From: Pelagihabitans sp963710535
GTDB lineage: Bacteria; Bacteroidota; Bacteroidia; Flavobacteriales; Flavobacteriaceae
DNA length: 64,000 nt
Direction: 5' to 3'
Assembly: GCA_963710535.1 (NCBI GenBank)
Contig: CAVQAW010000003.1
Span: 1,240,001 to 1,304,000, forward strand
The first letter of the stretch is position 1, and every line of letters starts with the position of its first letter. Shown one piece after another: positions 17,779-26,410 of this stretch. Under the pieces are notes generated by a model. It was given only the letters and a program-made list of their open reading frames with translations, was not told the DNA's origin and did no database searches. Both the position numbers and the translations under genes were made by a program.

Positions 17779-17951
17779 AGAAAAAAAAAGAAAAATCAGA
17801 GCTGGAGTTATCTTCGGTTTTTTGCTTATTATTGTTGTTGCCATCATCCTATCCGGTCTTACCTTCAATTAATGCATCGATTGATTTGGCCAATAGGGCA
17901 GATCATGATATCGACGGGAAAATTAAAGTAATCAATCCCTAAAACAGATTT

Positions 17952-18341
17952 ATGCAACTTACAAAAGCAATAGTATCTACTACAATCATAGCCATACTGG
18001 TTACATCTTGCTCACATCGGCTGGTCGGCACCTGGACCGTACAGAATTACCAAACCGAAACCCCTGGAAACGAGGGCACTTCCCTAAGCAACATAGGTAC
18101 AATAACATTCAACAAAGACAGGTCTGGATCAAAAAAATTGGACTTCAAGATTTTGGGTATCCAAAAAAACGATACGGTGCCTTTTGAGTGGACGGCTACA
18201 GAGAATTTCGTAACCATAAAAGGTGAAAATTCAGCACTTGTAAAAACCTGGATTTACATCGAAAACAAATCAAAATCCCAAAAATGGCAAGCCACGGATG
18301 GTGCCAATACGGTGCAAACTTTGGAGATGGTCAAGCAATAG
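17952..18341 (+). CDS. Small lipocalin-like lipoprotein
   Basis: Lipoprotein of 129 residues with lipobox LVTSC (Cys20). The mature part begins HRLVGTWTVQNY and has alternating beta-strands ending WQATDGANTVQTLEMVK, as in the lipocalin-like domains common in Bacteroidota lipoproteins (GxW near the N-terminus). No substrate can be named. It stands alone between the copper cluster and the ATP-grasp operon. Confidence 0.75.
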   Translation: MQLTKAIVSTTIIAILVTSCSHRLVGTWTVQNYQTETPGNEGTSLSNIGTITFNKDRSGSKKLDFKILGIQKNDTVPFEWTATENFVTIKGENSALVKTWIYIENKSKSQKWQATDGANTVQTLEMVKQ

Positions 18342-18591
18342 GCCGCCCTCCCATGACGGTACGTATTGGAGAGAGGGCAAAATAGGACCTAATATGCATG
18401 TATTGATGACAGCATGCAACGCTTTCAAATTAAATCTGTACCGAGTAATTATTTTGATGCGGTCAATAGCCCCTTAGATCAATATTTTGTGTATATTAAG
18501 GCCTTCCCATTATTGGTTCACTTGACACCTTGAACCCGAACCGTAATATCCAAATTCAATAAAAATTAAACGATAACGAAGCACCCATTTT

Positions 18592-20031
18592 ATGGCCAAA
18601 GTAGACTTTACCAAATACGAAACCACCGGCTTTTATGACGAAATGTTCGAGGCAACAAATGCCGTAAGGCCAACCTATGAGCAATTCAAACAACGTTTGG
18701 AAAAAATGAGCAAGAGCAAACTCAAGGCCTTGCAGCACGCCACCGACAGATCGCAGCTTTCATTGGGCATGACCTTCAATGTATACAGCGATAACCAAGG
18801 GGTGGAAAGAATCCTCCATTTGGATATCATCCCAAGAATTATCAGTGGTACCGATTGGACCAGGCTCGCCAAAGGTCTGGAACAACGTATCGTGGCATTG
18901 AACCTTTTCATCAACGACATTTACAATGAACAAAGGGCCTTGAAAGACAACATCATCCCGAAGGAGCTTGTGCTCTCCAGTGCAGGATACCTCAAGGAAT
19001 GTATCGGGCTAAGCCCTCCTGAGCAAGTGTGGAGCCACATTTCGGGTACCGATCTGATCCGGGGCGATGATGGCAATTTCTATGTCCTGGAAGATAACCT
19101 GAGATGCCCTTCAGGGGTATCCTATATGCTTGAAAACAGGGAGATTTTGAAACGCACCTTTCCCGAAATCTTCGAAAAACTGGAAGTACGGCCAATTCAT
19201 GATTACTCCCACCATTTGCGGGACATGTTGGAATCGCTGACCAAGCAATCGCCTGCATCGATTGCCGTGCTTACCCCGGGCATTTATAATTCCGCCTATT
19301 TTGAACATGCCTACCTGGCACAACAGATGGGGGCAGAACTGGTAGAAGGCAGGGATTTGGTGGTGAAAAATAATTTCGTGTACATGATCACCACCAAAGG
19401 GCTTCAAAGGGTCGATGTCATCTACCGCAGGGTCGACGACGATTTTATCGATCCCTTGGTCTTCAACAAAAATTCGATGTTGGGTACGCCGGGCCTTTTT
19501 GATGCTTATCGCAAGGGCAATGTGGTATTGGTAAACGCACCGGGGGCAGGGGTTGCCGATGACAAGGCCATCTATGCCTACATCCCCCGATTGATCAAAT
19601 ACTATTTGGGCGAAGAAGTGCTTCTGCCCAATATCAAGACCTACATCTGCGCCGAGGAAGATGATTGTAAATATGTGCTGGAAAACATACATACCCTGGT
19701 GGTAAAGCAGACCGACGGTTCTGGTGGTTACGGGATGTTGATAGGTCCGAAATCAACCAAAAAACAATGTGAAGAATTTGTCGCCAAAATAAAAAACAAT
19801 CCAAGAAACTATATCGCACAGCCGATGATCAATCTATCGAGGGTACCCACACTGACAGCCGATACCATCGAAGGGAGACATGTAGACCTGCGGCCCTATT
19901 GTCTGTACGGAAAAGAGATCAGAATAGTCCCGGGCGCCCTCACCAGAGTGGCTTTGACCAAAGGCTCGTTGGTCGTCAATTCCTCCCAGGGAGGGGGCAG
20001 TAAGGACACTTGGGTGCTGGATTCAATATAA
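18592..20031 (+). CDS. Circularly permuted ATP-grasp protein (COG2308)
   Basis: Cytosolic protein of 479 residues belonging to the circularly permuted ATP-grasp type 2 family (formerly DUF404/DUF407). Seen are FYDEMFEATNAVRPTYEQF near the N-terminus, DLIRGDDGNFYVLEDNLRCP, the ATP-binding loop VVKQTDGSGGYGMLIGP and RVALTKGSLVVNSSQGGGSK at the C-terminus. The family is predicted to be an amide ligase acting on a peptide or polyamine-like substrate; the reaction is not established. It is followed 11 bases later by the alpha-E gene and then by a transglutaminase, a conserved trio. Confidence 0.92.
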   Translation: MAKVDFTKYETTGFYDEMFEATNAVRPTYEQFKQRLEKMSKSKLKALQHATDRSQLSLGMTFNVYSDNQGVERILHLDIIPRIISGTDWTRLAKGLEQRIVALNLFINDIYNEQRALKDNIIPKELVLSSAGYLKECIGLSPPEQVWSHISGTDLIRGDDGNFYVLEDNLRCPSGVSYMLENREILKRTFPEIFEKLEVRPIHDYSHHLRDMLESLTKQSPASIAVLTPGIYNSAYFEHAYLAQQMGAELVEGRDLVVKNNFVYMITTKGLQRVDVIYRRVDDDFIDPLVFNKNSMLGTPGLFDAYRKGNVVLVNAPGAGVADDKAIYAYIPRLIKYYLGEEVLLPNIKTYICAEEDDCKYVLENIHTLVVKQTDGSGGYGMLIGPKSTKKQCEEFVAKIKNNPRNYIAQPMINLSRVPTLTADTIEGRHVDLRPYCLYGKEIRIVPGALTRVALTKGSLVVNSSQGGGSKDTWVLDSI

Positions 20032-20042
20032 AAAATAAGACT

Positions 20043-21008
20043 ATGCTTAGTAGAGTAGCAAATACCATGTATTGGATGAACCGGTACATTGAAAGGGCCG
20101 AAAATTATGCCCGGTTTATGGATGTGAATTTCAACCTCTCCTTGGAGTCTCAACCCGACGCAGAGGAGCAATGGAAACCTTTGGTGGTCATCACCGGTGA
20201 TTGGCCCATGTACGAAGCACGATTTAAGACCGTAGACAAGGACAGGGTCATTTACTTCTTGGGTTTCGATCCCAAAAACCCGAATTCCATTTACAGTTGC
20301 ATTACGGCAGCCCGGGAAAATGCGCGGTCGATACGCCCCGAAATCACCAAAGAAGTTTGGGAACAGATCAACTCGATCTACTTTTTTGTCAAGGAAGGGT
20401 TGGAGAAAAAGTTGTGGAAAAGCAACGATCCCAGACTTTTCTTTAAAAAAGTCAGGGAAGATTGTCAATTGCTTTACGGTATTTTCGACGTGACCATTTC
20501 CAGGAACGATGGCTGGCATTTTGGAAAAATCGGGCAGTTGGTGGAACGTGCCGATAAGACCTCCCGGGTCATGGACGTGAAGTATCATGTATTGTTGAAT
20601 ACCCCCCAGGAAGTTGGAAGTCCTTTAGATCTTATGCAATGGGCAGCACTGCTAAAATCGGTAAGCGCCTATGATATGTACCGGAAAGAATATGGCAAGC
20701 TCACCGCCCAAAACATTTCGGAATTTCTGATCCTTGACAAGAAATTTCCCCGATCCATGCTCTGTTGTTTGATCCATGCGGAGAAATCGCTTCAGGAGAT
20801 TACCGGAAGTACGGGTGGCTTTAGCAATGAGGCGGAAAAGCAGTTGGGAAAACTTAAATCGGAACTCGAATTCGTTGATATTGGGGATATTTTTAAAATA
20901 GGGCTGCACGAATACCTCGACGAATTTCAACAACGCTTGAACGGCGTTTCCGTAAGTCTGTATAATTCCTTTTTTGCGGCCGAGGCACAGGTACAAATGC
21001 AACAATAA
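20043..21008 (+). CDS. Alpha-E domain protein (COG2307, DUF403)
   Basis: All-helical protein of 321 residues. ATG 20043 is chosen because it gives the family N-terminus MLSRVANTMYWMNRYIERAE. Other conserved segments are FGKIGQLVERADKTSRVMDV and DLMQWAALLKSVSAYDMYRK. Its biochemical role is unknown. It always accompanies the ATP-grasp protein encoded upstream and a transglutaminase, and is thought to belong to the same amidoligase pathway. Confidence 0.92.
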   Translation: MLSRVANTMYWMNRYIERAENYARFMDVNFNLSLESQPDAEEQWKPLVVITGDWPMYEARFKTVDKDRVIYFLGFDPKNPNSIYSCITAARENARSIRPEITKEVWEQINSIYFFVKEGLEKKLWKSNDPRLFFKKVREDCQLLYGIFDVTISRNDGWHFGKIGQLVERADKTSRVMDVKYHVLLNTPQEVGSPLDLMQWAALLKSVSAYDMYRKEYGKLTAQNISEFLILDKKFPRSMLCCLIHAEKSLQEITGSTGGFSNEAEKQLGKLKSELEFVDIGDIFKIGLHEYLDEFQQRLNGVSVSLYNSFFAAEAQVQMQQ

Positions 21009-21109
21009 ACCTCTTTTATTTAGTGAAACCCGATGAAACAATATTTGAGGAATTGGCTTTTATATATTATTGATTGCCTGAAAAAAGAAAGCGCACCAAA
21101 GCAACACCT

Positions 21110-21955
21110 ATGAGGTTCAAGATCATCCATGAAACGGAATACCGGTTTAGCAAGGCCGTCTTTATTGAGCCGCATTATCTTATGTTCAAACCAAAGAACG
21201 CGCCCCATTTTAACCTTGAATCGCACACCCTCGAACTTTCCATCACCCCCGTGGGGATATCGGAACAGTTGGATGCCGAAGATAATTTCGTTCATTTTTG
21301 CTGGTTCGAAGGGATGCACAAAAAAATTGTCATCCGTTCAGAAGCCACCGTGGAAAGCAATCCCTACAACCCCTTCAATTTTTTGATTTATCCACTGCAT
21401 TTCAATACCATTCCTTTTACCTATTCGAACGCCCTAATTGTTTTGCTTCAGAAGTATCTAATTCCAGAAACGATACATTCGGAATTGCTACAATATGGCA
21501 ATGCAATACTCAGCTCAAATAATAATGGCACCCTGGCTTTTCTGACCGCGCTAACAACGCAAATCCATGATGATTTTGTGGTGGCGTCGCGGGAAGAGGG
21601 CGTACCATTTGAACCCGACAAAACATTCCGCTTAAAAAAAGGTTCCTGTCGGGATCTGGTCTGGATGCAGATCCAACTTTTGCGTACATTGGGGATTGCC
21701 GCAAGGTTTGTCAGCGGCTATTATTATGTGGATGTTGAAGATCCGGAATATGAACTCCATGCTTGGACGGAAGTATTTCTTCCCGGCGCCGGTTGGATGG
21801 GGTTCGATCCCAGCAATGGCATCATCACCGGCCACACGCATATCGCGGTGGCTTCAAGCAGTCACTATGTGAACACCATGCCCGTCTCGGGCACGGTCCG
21901 CGGCGATGCCACTTCTGAATTAAGGACAAATTTGGTCATTGAAGTTTTGGGCTAA
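21110..21955 (+). CDS. Transglutaminase-like cysteine protease family protein
   Basis: Protein of 281 residues. The start at 21110 gives the family N-terminus MRFKIIHETEYRFSKAVF (bacterial transglutaminase-like N-terminal region). The catalytic triad is visible: Cys in LKKGSCRDLVWMQIQLLR, His in YELHAWTEVFLPG, Asp in GWMGFDPSNG. Predicted to hydrolyse or transfer amide bonds, probably on the product of the neighbouring ATP-grasp/alpha-E proteins. In many genomes a proteasome-like gene (Anbu) follows; none is visible here. Confidence 0.9.
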   Translation: MRFKIIHETEYRFSKAVFIEPHYLMFKPKNAPHFNLESHTLELSITPVGISEQLDAEDNFVHFCWFEGMHKKIVIRSEATVESNPYNPFNFLIYPLHFNTIPFTYSNALIVLLQKYLIPETIHSELLQYGNAILSSNNNGTLAFLTALTTQIHDDFVVASREEGVPFEPDKTFRLKKGSCRDLVWMQIQLLRTLGIAARFVSGYYYVDVEDPEYELHAWTEVFLPGAGWMGFDPSNGIITGHTHIAVASSSHYVNTMPVSGTVRGDATSELRTNLVIEVLG

Positions 21956-22023
21956 ATACGTTCAAAAGTGGATTTCATTATAAATACAAATAACTCCGGA
22001 ATCAGTGGTTTTTGTTATTTCAA

Positions 22024-22117
22024 ACAGGCCCTTCGTCTTCCCATCACTCCGCCGGTAGTCGTTTTTTCAAACAAAAAACTCTTAAATTATCGGAGGTTCT
22101 TTCAGGTTTTTCAGGAC
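22024..22117 (+). repeat. Degenerate copy of the tRNA-Leu 3'-flank sequence
   Basis: The order ACAGGcCCtTCGTCTTC, then CTCCGCCggtAGTC, then TTTTTCAAACAAAAAACT, then TCGGAGGTTCTTTCAgG reproduces 23654-23796 with a central deletion. It may mark an older integration scar. The stretch 21956-22703 contains no complete gene, only this repeat and the AraC remnant below. Confidence 0.5.
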
Positions 22118-22193
22118 CCGAAAAAGGTCATTTAACGAAACTACTAAAGGAGTCCATGTTTGGGACACTCTGATATCAGGCCAGACAATTTAG

Positions 22194-22421
22194 TGGATAA
22201 GTGCAGTAAAACGGCAGTTTCGCTACTTTAATAAAATGACAAAGTACACCTTTACTGAATTTTTGAACAGTTACCGCATAAGTCAATCTAAACGAGATGT
22301 GATGTCCGGCAAAAGTGTAAGAGATGCTTGTTATGGTTAGGGCTTTGAAAGCCTATCTTATTTCAACCGAATTTTTAAGAAAAATACCTATGAAAATCCC
22401 AGTGATCTTCGAAAAAAATAG
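22194..22421 (+). pseudogene. AraC-type helix-turn-helix remnant with internal stop
   Basis: In one frame the sequence reads FRYFNKMTKYTFTEFLNSYR, then SGKSVRDACYG, a TAG stop at 22338-22340, then GFESLSYFNRIFKK, ending in another stop at 22419. This is the C-terminal half of an AraC/XylS DNA-binding domain with a nonsense mutation exactly before the conserved GFES motif. No N-terminal half is present. It is decayed and not expected to function. Confidence 0.75.
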
Positions 22422-22703
22422 GTGTGATGCACTGTAGGAGAAAGGTTTGTAGTGCCTTAAGCCAACTTGTTTTTTTGCGCTCAAGAAATGCTGTAAATAA
22501 ACTAACTTTTAACAAGCCTTTCCGAACACTCCGCCTTGACTGTCAATAATGTTGCGTGCTCAGAAAATGTTAAAAGAACGGAAGAAAAGGAAGATTCTAA
22601 ATCTGGAAAGAGGCGTCATATGGAAAAATCGAGAACACCTTCAATTAACCGATCCATGTACAAACCAATGGGAGTGCCTAAAATTTTCATTCGCTTTTAT
22701 TGC

Positions 22704-23222
22704 CTATCTCACATTGATGCCCTCTGTAGTGAATGAGAAAGCCTGATTACTGACTGCCCCCAGCATCACTGCGTGGAACAATGGTTTAATTGGTCTATTA
22801 GCATACCAATCTATTAAAAAGTTTGCACCAGTACCTCCAACGTCGTCCTTTTCTTCAATTACATAATCTACAGTCTCCATGGGTTTCAGATAAATCGACT
22901 GTTCAAGATATTGCCTTACCAAGGTTCCCTCGGTATTAAAATAAGCCACTCGACTTAGGTATAATGTGTCTGTCTCACTTGTGTTACGGATGCTCAGTGT
23001 AGCGGTCAATAATACACTTGTTTCTCTCGTGCGATTGTAAATCTCGGAATATATCGGCACATAAACCGTTTGATTAATCTTCCCTTCAGTGACGTCCGTT
23101 GTGTGCTCTGAGAATTGGTTACTATCAAGTACTATCTCAGCCTCCTCTTTAGCATTTTTCTCACCACAAGCAATCGCAGCTAGAAAAAATGGAATTACTA
23201 AAAACCTATGCACTGCTTTCAT
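22704..23222 (-). CDS. DUF3124-family lipoprotein
   Basis: Lipoprotein of 172 residues. The start at 23222 gives the signal MKAVHRFLVIPFFLAAIACG with the lipobox Cys at about 19. The DUF3124 core is very clear: QTVYVPIYSEIYNRTRET, ATLSIRNTSETDTLYLSRVA, ETVDYVIEEKDDVGGTGANF and then LIDWYA. The function of DUF3124 is unknown. It lies between two scars of tRNA-adjacent repeats and may itself be part of an older insertion. Confidence 0.85.
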   Translation of the reverse strand: MKAVHRFLVIPFFLAAIACGEKNAKEEAEIVLDSNQFSEHTTDVTEGKINQTVYVPIYSEIYNRTRETSVLLTATLSIRNTSETDTLYLSRVAYFNTEGTLVRQYLEQSIYLKPMETVDYVIEEKDDVGGTGANFLIDWYANRPIKPLFHAVMLGAVSNQAFSFTTEGINVR

Positions 23223-23357
23223 AATAGTCGGCGTATTATAGTTGATTGATTTTGCCCAAATTTTTAATGAAGTTAATTTAAAAATTTTACTTAACCCATT
23301 CCGCAATCGGGCACACCGATATTTCTGATATAATCCATAATATCTTTATAACAAAAC

Positions 23358-23519
23358 ATGGGAAGTACGACCAAGACCCTTAGGTTCCCTTTCTTTCGAC
23401 CGTTCCATATATCGAACTTTTCTGGGGCAACTAAGAAGTTTGATAAGATTTACGCGCAGTTAAGTGAAGATAAGATTTGGAATGGTCTGCTAAATTCTTT
23501 TGGAGATAACTATCAATAA
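23358..23519 (+). CDS. Short open frame, unrecognised (53 codons)
   Basis: ATG 23358 opens a 53-codon frame whose product begins MGSTTKTLRFPFFRPFHISN and ends LSEDKIWNGLLNSFGDNYQ. The amino-acid composition looks coding, but I do not recognise a family. It might be the 5' end of a gene cut at the island boundary. Apart from this, 23223-23614 shows nothing I can support. Confidence 0.25.
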   Translation: MGSTTKTLRFPFFRPFHISNFSGATKKFDKIYAQLSEDKIWNGLLNSFGDNYQ

Positions 23520-23614
23520 AAACGTTTCGGTACCCTATGACATCAAATCGATTCCTTTAAAATGACAATAAGAAAAGTGACCCTATGTGTTGCCTAGACA
23601 TCACCCCAAAACAA

Positions 23615-23642
23615 AAAAGCCGACTCCTAAAAGTCGGCTTTT
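23615..23642. terminator. Hairpin terminator, copy of the tRNA-Leu terminator
   Basis: AAAAGCCGACT / AGTCGGCTTTT around a 6-base loop. The same hairpin follows the intact tRNA-Leu at 36655-36681. Finding it outside the left end of the island suggests a duplicated or older boundary. Confidence 0.75.
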
Positions 23643-23799
23643 CCTTTTTGTACAGGTCCCTCGTCTTCGCGCGGGATAAACTCCGAGACTTCCCGATAGT
23701 CCGCTCTCGCTCCCATCGGGATAAACTTATCGTCTCTCCGCCAAAAGTCACTTTTCCAAAACAAAAAACCTCCGAAATTTCGGAGGTTCTTTCAAGTTG

Positions 23800-23850
23800 T
23801 ACAGGCGGAGAGACTCGAACTCTCACACCTTGCGGCACTAGATCCTAAGT
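23800..23850 (-). repeat. Displaced 3' fragment of tRNA-Leu (att site, left end)
   Basis: These 51 bases match the 3' part of tRNA-Leu at 36690-36740 with only two differences (23809 and 23823). Those two are a compensating pair in the T stem. The uninterrupted identity is 23824-23850 against 36714-36740, 27 bases running from the T arm into the anticodon loop. The match stops at once on the left end's inner side (TCAGCTTG versus CTAGCATG), as expected for a recombination boundary. Confidence 0.88.
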
Positions 23851-23955
23851 TCAGCTTGTTAACAAATCAAATCACACCAAAACAACACAAATTGTTGATT
23901 TTTAATTACTTAAAATTTTATTTGTACTCATTTGAATCGATATGAAACCATAAAA

Positions 23956-23977
23956 TGTGTTACCCATGTGTTACCCC
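23956..23977 (+). repeat. Paired GTGTTACC site, left end (putative integrase arm site)
   Basis: Two GTGTTACC units 11 bases apart (TGTGTTACCC then ATGTGTTACCCC), 33 bases before the integrase start. The same 22 bases, with one C/T difference, occur in the same orientation at 36627-36648 just inside the other end. Location at both ends suggests integrase or excisionase binding. Confidence 0.6.
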
Positions 23978-24009
23978 GAATGTTTATCTTTATAAAAAAT
24001 CGGTAAGAT

Positions 24010-25236
24010 ATGGCAACCTTAAAAACAGTTTTACACACCAAAACCGACACAAAAGGAAACAAAGATTATAGACTTGCTCTGCGGCTCACTGTAAATCGAA
24101 AACGAAGTTATTATCATTTGGGGCAAAAGGTAGACCCGAAATTTTGGGATGAACAAGCAGGAAAAGTAAAATCTACCCATTCCCGGCATAAGCAGTTGAA
24201 TAGGTTAATAAGAAAGAAATATGATGAGATTGAAGATATCATTTTTGAAATGGAAGCTTTAAAACAGAATTATTCCGCAAAACAGATAATAGACTCAATA
24301 AGGAAAAACACCAAAAGGTTGTCCTTTTTCGAACTTGCCAATGAACATGTTGAAGATTTAGTCAAAGCAAATAATCATAACAGAGCAATTTCCGATAGAA
24401 GTAAAATAAACAGAATAAAAGAATTCGCTAAAAAACGCAACTTAGAGTTTGAAGAAATTGACGAAAATTTATTGAAAAAATTAAAAATTTATCTCCGTAC
24501 AACTGCCAGACTATCCGAACGATCCGTTATGAATATTTTCGTCATGATTCGATTACTATATAATAAGGCCATCAGCAGAAAAATAGTAGATAGAAAGTTT
24601 TACCCTTTCGGGAAGGACAAAATAAAAATCAAATACCCCCAGACTATTAAAATAGGTCTTGATGAAACCGAAATTCGTAAAATCGAAGAACTTGACTTGG
24701 ACCCAAGAACATCCGTGTGGCATACTAGAAATGTATTCTTGTTTTCATTCTATCTTGCGGGAATTCGGATTTCAGACGTTTTAAGGATGAGATGGTCCGA
24801 TATTGTAGGAGACAGATTGTATTACAAGATGAGTAAAAATGACAAAGCTGATTCCTTAAAGCTCCCAACGCCCGTAATTACTATTTTATCATATTATCGA
24901 AAAGATAAAAAAACCAAATCCGATTATATTTTTCCAGAACTCAAGACCATACCCATTAAAGATTCAAAAGCTATATATTCGAGAATTAAAACCTCAATTA
25001 AAAGACTTAATTCAAATCTAACCATTATTGCGGACCTTGCCGGAATCGACAAAAAAATCACCAATCATATTGCCCGTCATAGTTTTGGAAATATAGCCGG
25101 TGATAAAGTTTCTCCACAAATGCTTCAGAAATTATATCGACATACTCATCTAAGCACTACTATAGGTTATCAAGGCAACTTCATTCATAAGAACGCTGAT
25201 GAAGCTTTAAACGCAATAATTAATTTTTCTAAATAA
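24010..25236 (+). CDS. Tyrosine site-specific integrase
   Basis: Recombinase of 408 residues that inserts and excises the element at tRNA-Leu. The N-terminal arm-binding domain covers about 1-95 (KTDTKGNKDYRLALRLTV, VDPKFWDEQAGKVK). A SAM-like core-binding domain spans about 105-205. The catalytic domain is about 215-400 with Arg in LAGIRISDVLRMRW, a Lys near YKMSKNDKAD, His/Arg in NHIARHSFGN, a second His in YRHTHLSTT and the nucleophile Tyr in TIGYQG. It reads inward from the left attachment fragment. It looks complete. Confidence 0.92.
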   Translation: MATLKTVLHTKTDTKGNKDYRLALRLTVNRKRSYYHLGQKVDPKFWDEQAGKVKSTHSRHKQLNRLIRKKYDEIEDIIFEMEALKQNYSAKQIIDSIRKNTKRLSFFELANEHVEDLVKANNHNRAISDRSKINRIKEFAKKRNLEFEEIDENLLKKLKIYLRTTARLSERSVMNIFVMIRLLYNKAISRKIVDRKFYPFGKDKIKIKYPQTIKIGLDETEIRKIEELDLDPRTSVWHTRNVFLFSFYLAGIRISDVLRMRWSDIVGDRLYYKMSKNDKADSLKLPTPVITILSYYRKDKKTKSDYIFPELKTIPIKDSKAIYSRIKTSIKRLNSNLTIIADLAGIDKKITNHIARHSFGNIAGDKVSPQMLQKLYRHTHLSTTIGYQGNFIHKNADEALNAIINFSK

Positions 25237-25779
25237 TCATGGAATTGTAAATATCTAAAACGAGGTAATTTTTTCTGTCCCGTAAAAGGTTAATTAAGAG
25301 AACTACTAAAAAAGACCACAATTAAGACCTTTAATTACCAAGCACTAAAGAGTAGGCAAACTGTCCTATATATTGGCCGTTTTAAAAAACTGAATTCAAT
25401 TCAGGCGAACCTAGAATCAGCTATATAGGGAATGGCAAGCATCGAATATTTACACTATCCGTTCTTATGGAGGTGGTTAAATTTATGTCCTTCTTATTTG
25501 GCCGAATCGGAAAGGCTTACCCTGAAATGGATTTCAAATTGTTTTACTGTACATACTATTCTTGTATGGAAGCACATTAATCTAAAATAATTACTATGGT
25601 GATGCCATGCAATAATTTGGGGAAAAGAATAAGTTTATTGAGGCCGTCGAAAGCAACCCTTTTACACTTTTTCATCTTATATATAAGAAAACTATTACAT
25701 ATAATTATTTTATAAGGTTTAACATAAATATTTTCTTACAAATCAATTATTTTTTAATAACTTTTATAAAGTAGAAACC
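25237..25779. other. Gene-free AT-rich interval between integrase and lipoprotein
   Basis: No supportable gene in 540 bases. Around 25280-25320 the sequence CCCGTAAAAGGT, then GAACTACTAAA, then a GACC-like end resembles 22122-22159 (CCCGAAAAAGGT, GAAACTACTAAA, GTCC). This may be a degraded repeat shared with the DNA left of the island. The last 80 bases are very AT-rich and could hold the promoter of the lipoprotein gene. Confidence 0.35.
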
Positions 25780-26382
25780 ATGATATCAAATATGAACAAA
25801 TTCTATATTATCGGATTCAATATTCTTTTGTTCGCTACCGCTTGTGAAGAGGATGACAACATAAGTACACTAGATGAAATAAGCATTGTGGCTCAAGGTG
25901 ATTGCATGGCCGCAAGTATTTCGGAACTCGACGCCGTTCTGTGCATCACGGATATGGAGGGAAATGCCAAGACATCTTTTGGTCTGAACGAGAATTTTAT
26001 TGTATCCCTTACTTTTCAGAACAATTCCGGGGAGCTCGTTAAGATTGACGAGTTATACCTTGCCAACGAAGGTGTAATGACCGTTATGGGGGCTGACAAT
26101 GGCGAGAATTTTGGAAAACCTTTTACTTCGGTCGCCTGCCAATTTGATGGGAACCCTTATATTGAAGTTGCTTCAGGGGAAACCTATGTCGTGAGCAGTC
26201 CCTGGGTGCTCCAAGAGGGAATCATCATAACAGGGCCGATATGTAAGGCCGAAAGCAACGAATATTTGGCTGTGGGTTCTTATCGGGTTGTGGTATCTCT
26301 TGACTTTATAATGGAGATGGGCAGTGAGTCCATCACCGTTGAAGGGGACCATGAACTAAGTGTAGAGTTCGACATCATGTAA
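25780..26382 (+). CDS. Lipoprotein resembling a BsuPI-type protease inhibitor; partner of adjacent protease
   Basis: Lipoprotein of 200 residues (196 from ATG 25792, which gives the better signal NKFYIIGFNILLFATAC). The mature part follows an Ig-like pattern: AVLCITDMEGNAKTSFGLNE, NFIVSLTFQNNSGELVKID, then SPWVLQEG and LAVGSYRVVVSLDF. An F-x-x-G/N-E-N-F strand, an N-N-S turn, a PW motif and a final GxYxxxxxLxF strand are the layout of BsuPI-like proteinase inhibitors. This fold call is my inference. It ends 28 bases before a secreted serine protease gene, and a paralogue (frameshifted, 32667-33264) again precedes protease sequences. A role in protecting the producer from its own protease is plausible. 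Confidence 0.7.
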   Translation: MISNMNKFYIIGFNILLFATACEEDDNISTLDEISIVAQGDCMAASISELDAVLCITDMEGNAKTSFGLNENFIVSLTFQNNSGELVKIDELYLANEGVMTVMGADNGENFGKPFTSVACQFDGNPYIEVASGETYVVSSPWVLQEGIIITGPICKAESNEYLAVGSYRVVVSLDFIMEMGSESITVEGDHELSVEFDIM

Positions 26383-26410
26383 TAATAGTATCAACCTAAA
26401 TCCAACTAAA

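Noticed and set aside
17735..17872. A 45-codon frame ending in a membrane helix (IRAGVIFGFLLIIVVAIILS).
   Set aside because: It begins on the palindromes that probably regulate the divergent copper cluster, its first codons are made of palindrome sequence, and I know no homologue. Too weak to call a gene.
22536..22746. Two overlapping frames of 65-66 codons between the AraC remnant and the DUF3124 gene.
   Set aside because: Composition is not protein-like (basic, no fold pattern) and the DNA lies in a decayed region.
23585..23848. Open frame across the displaced tRNA fragment and its terminator.
   Set aside because: It is made of the hairpin, flank repeat and tRNA 3' sequence, not coding DNA.
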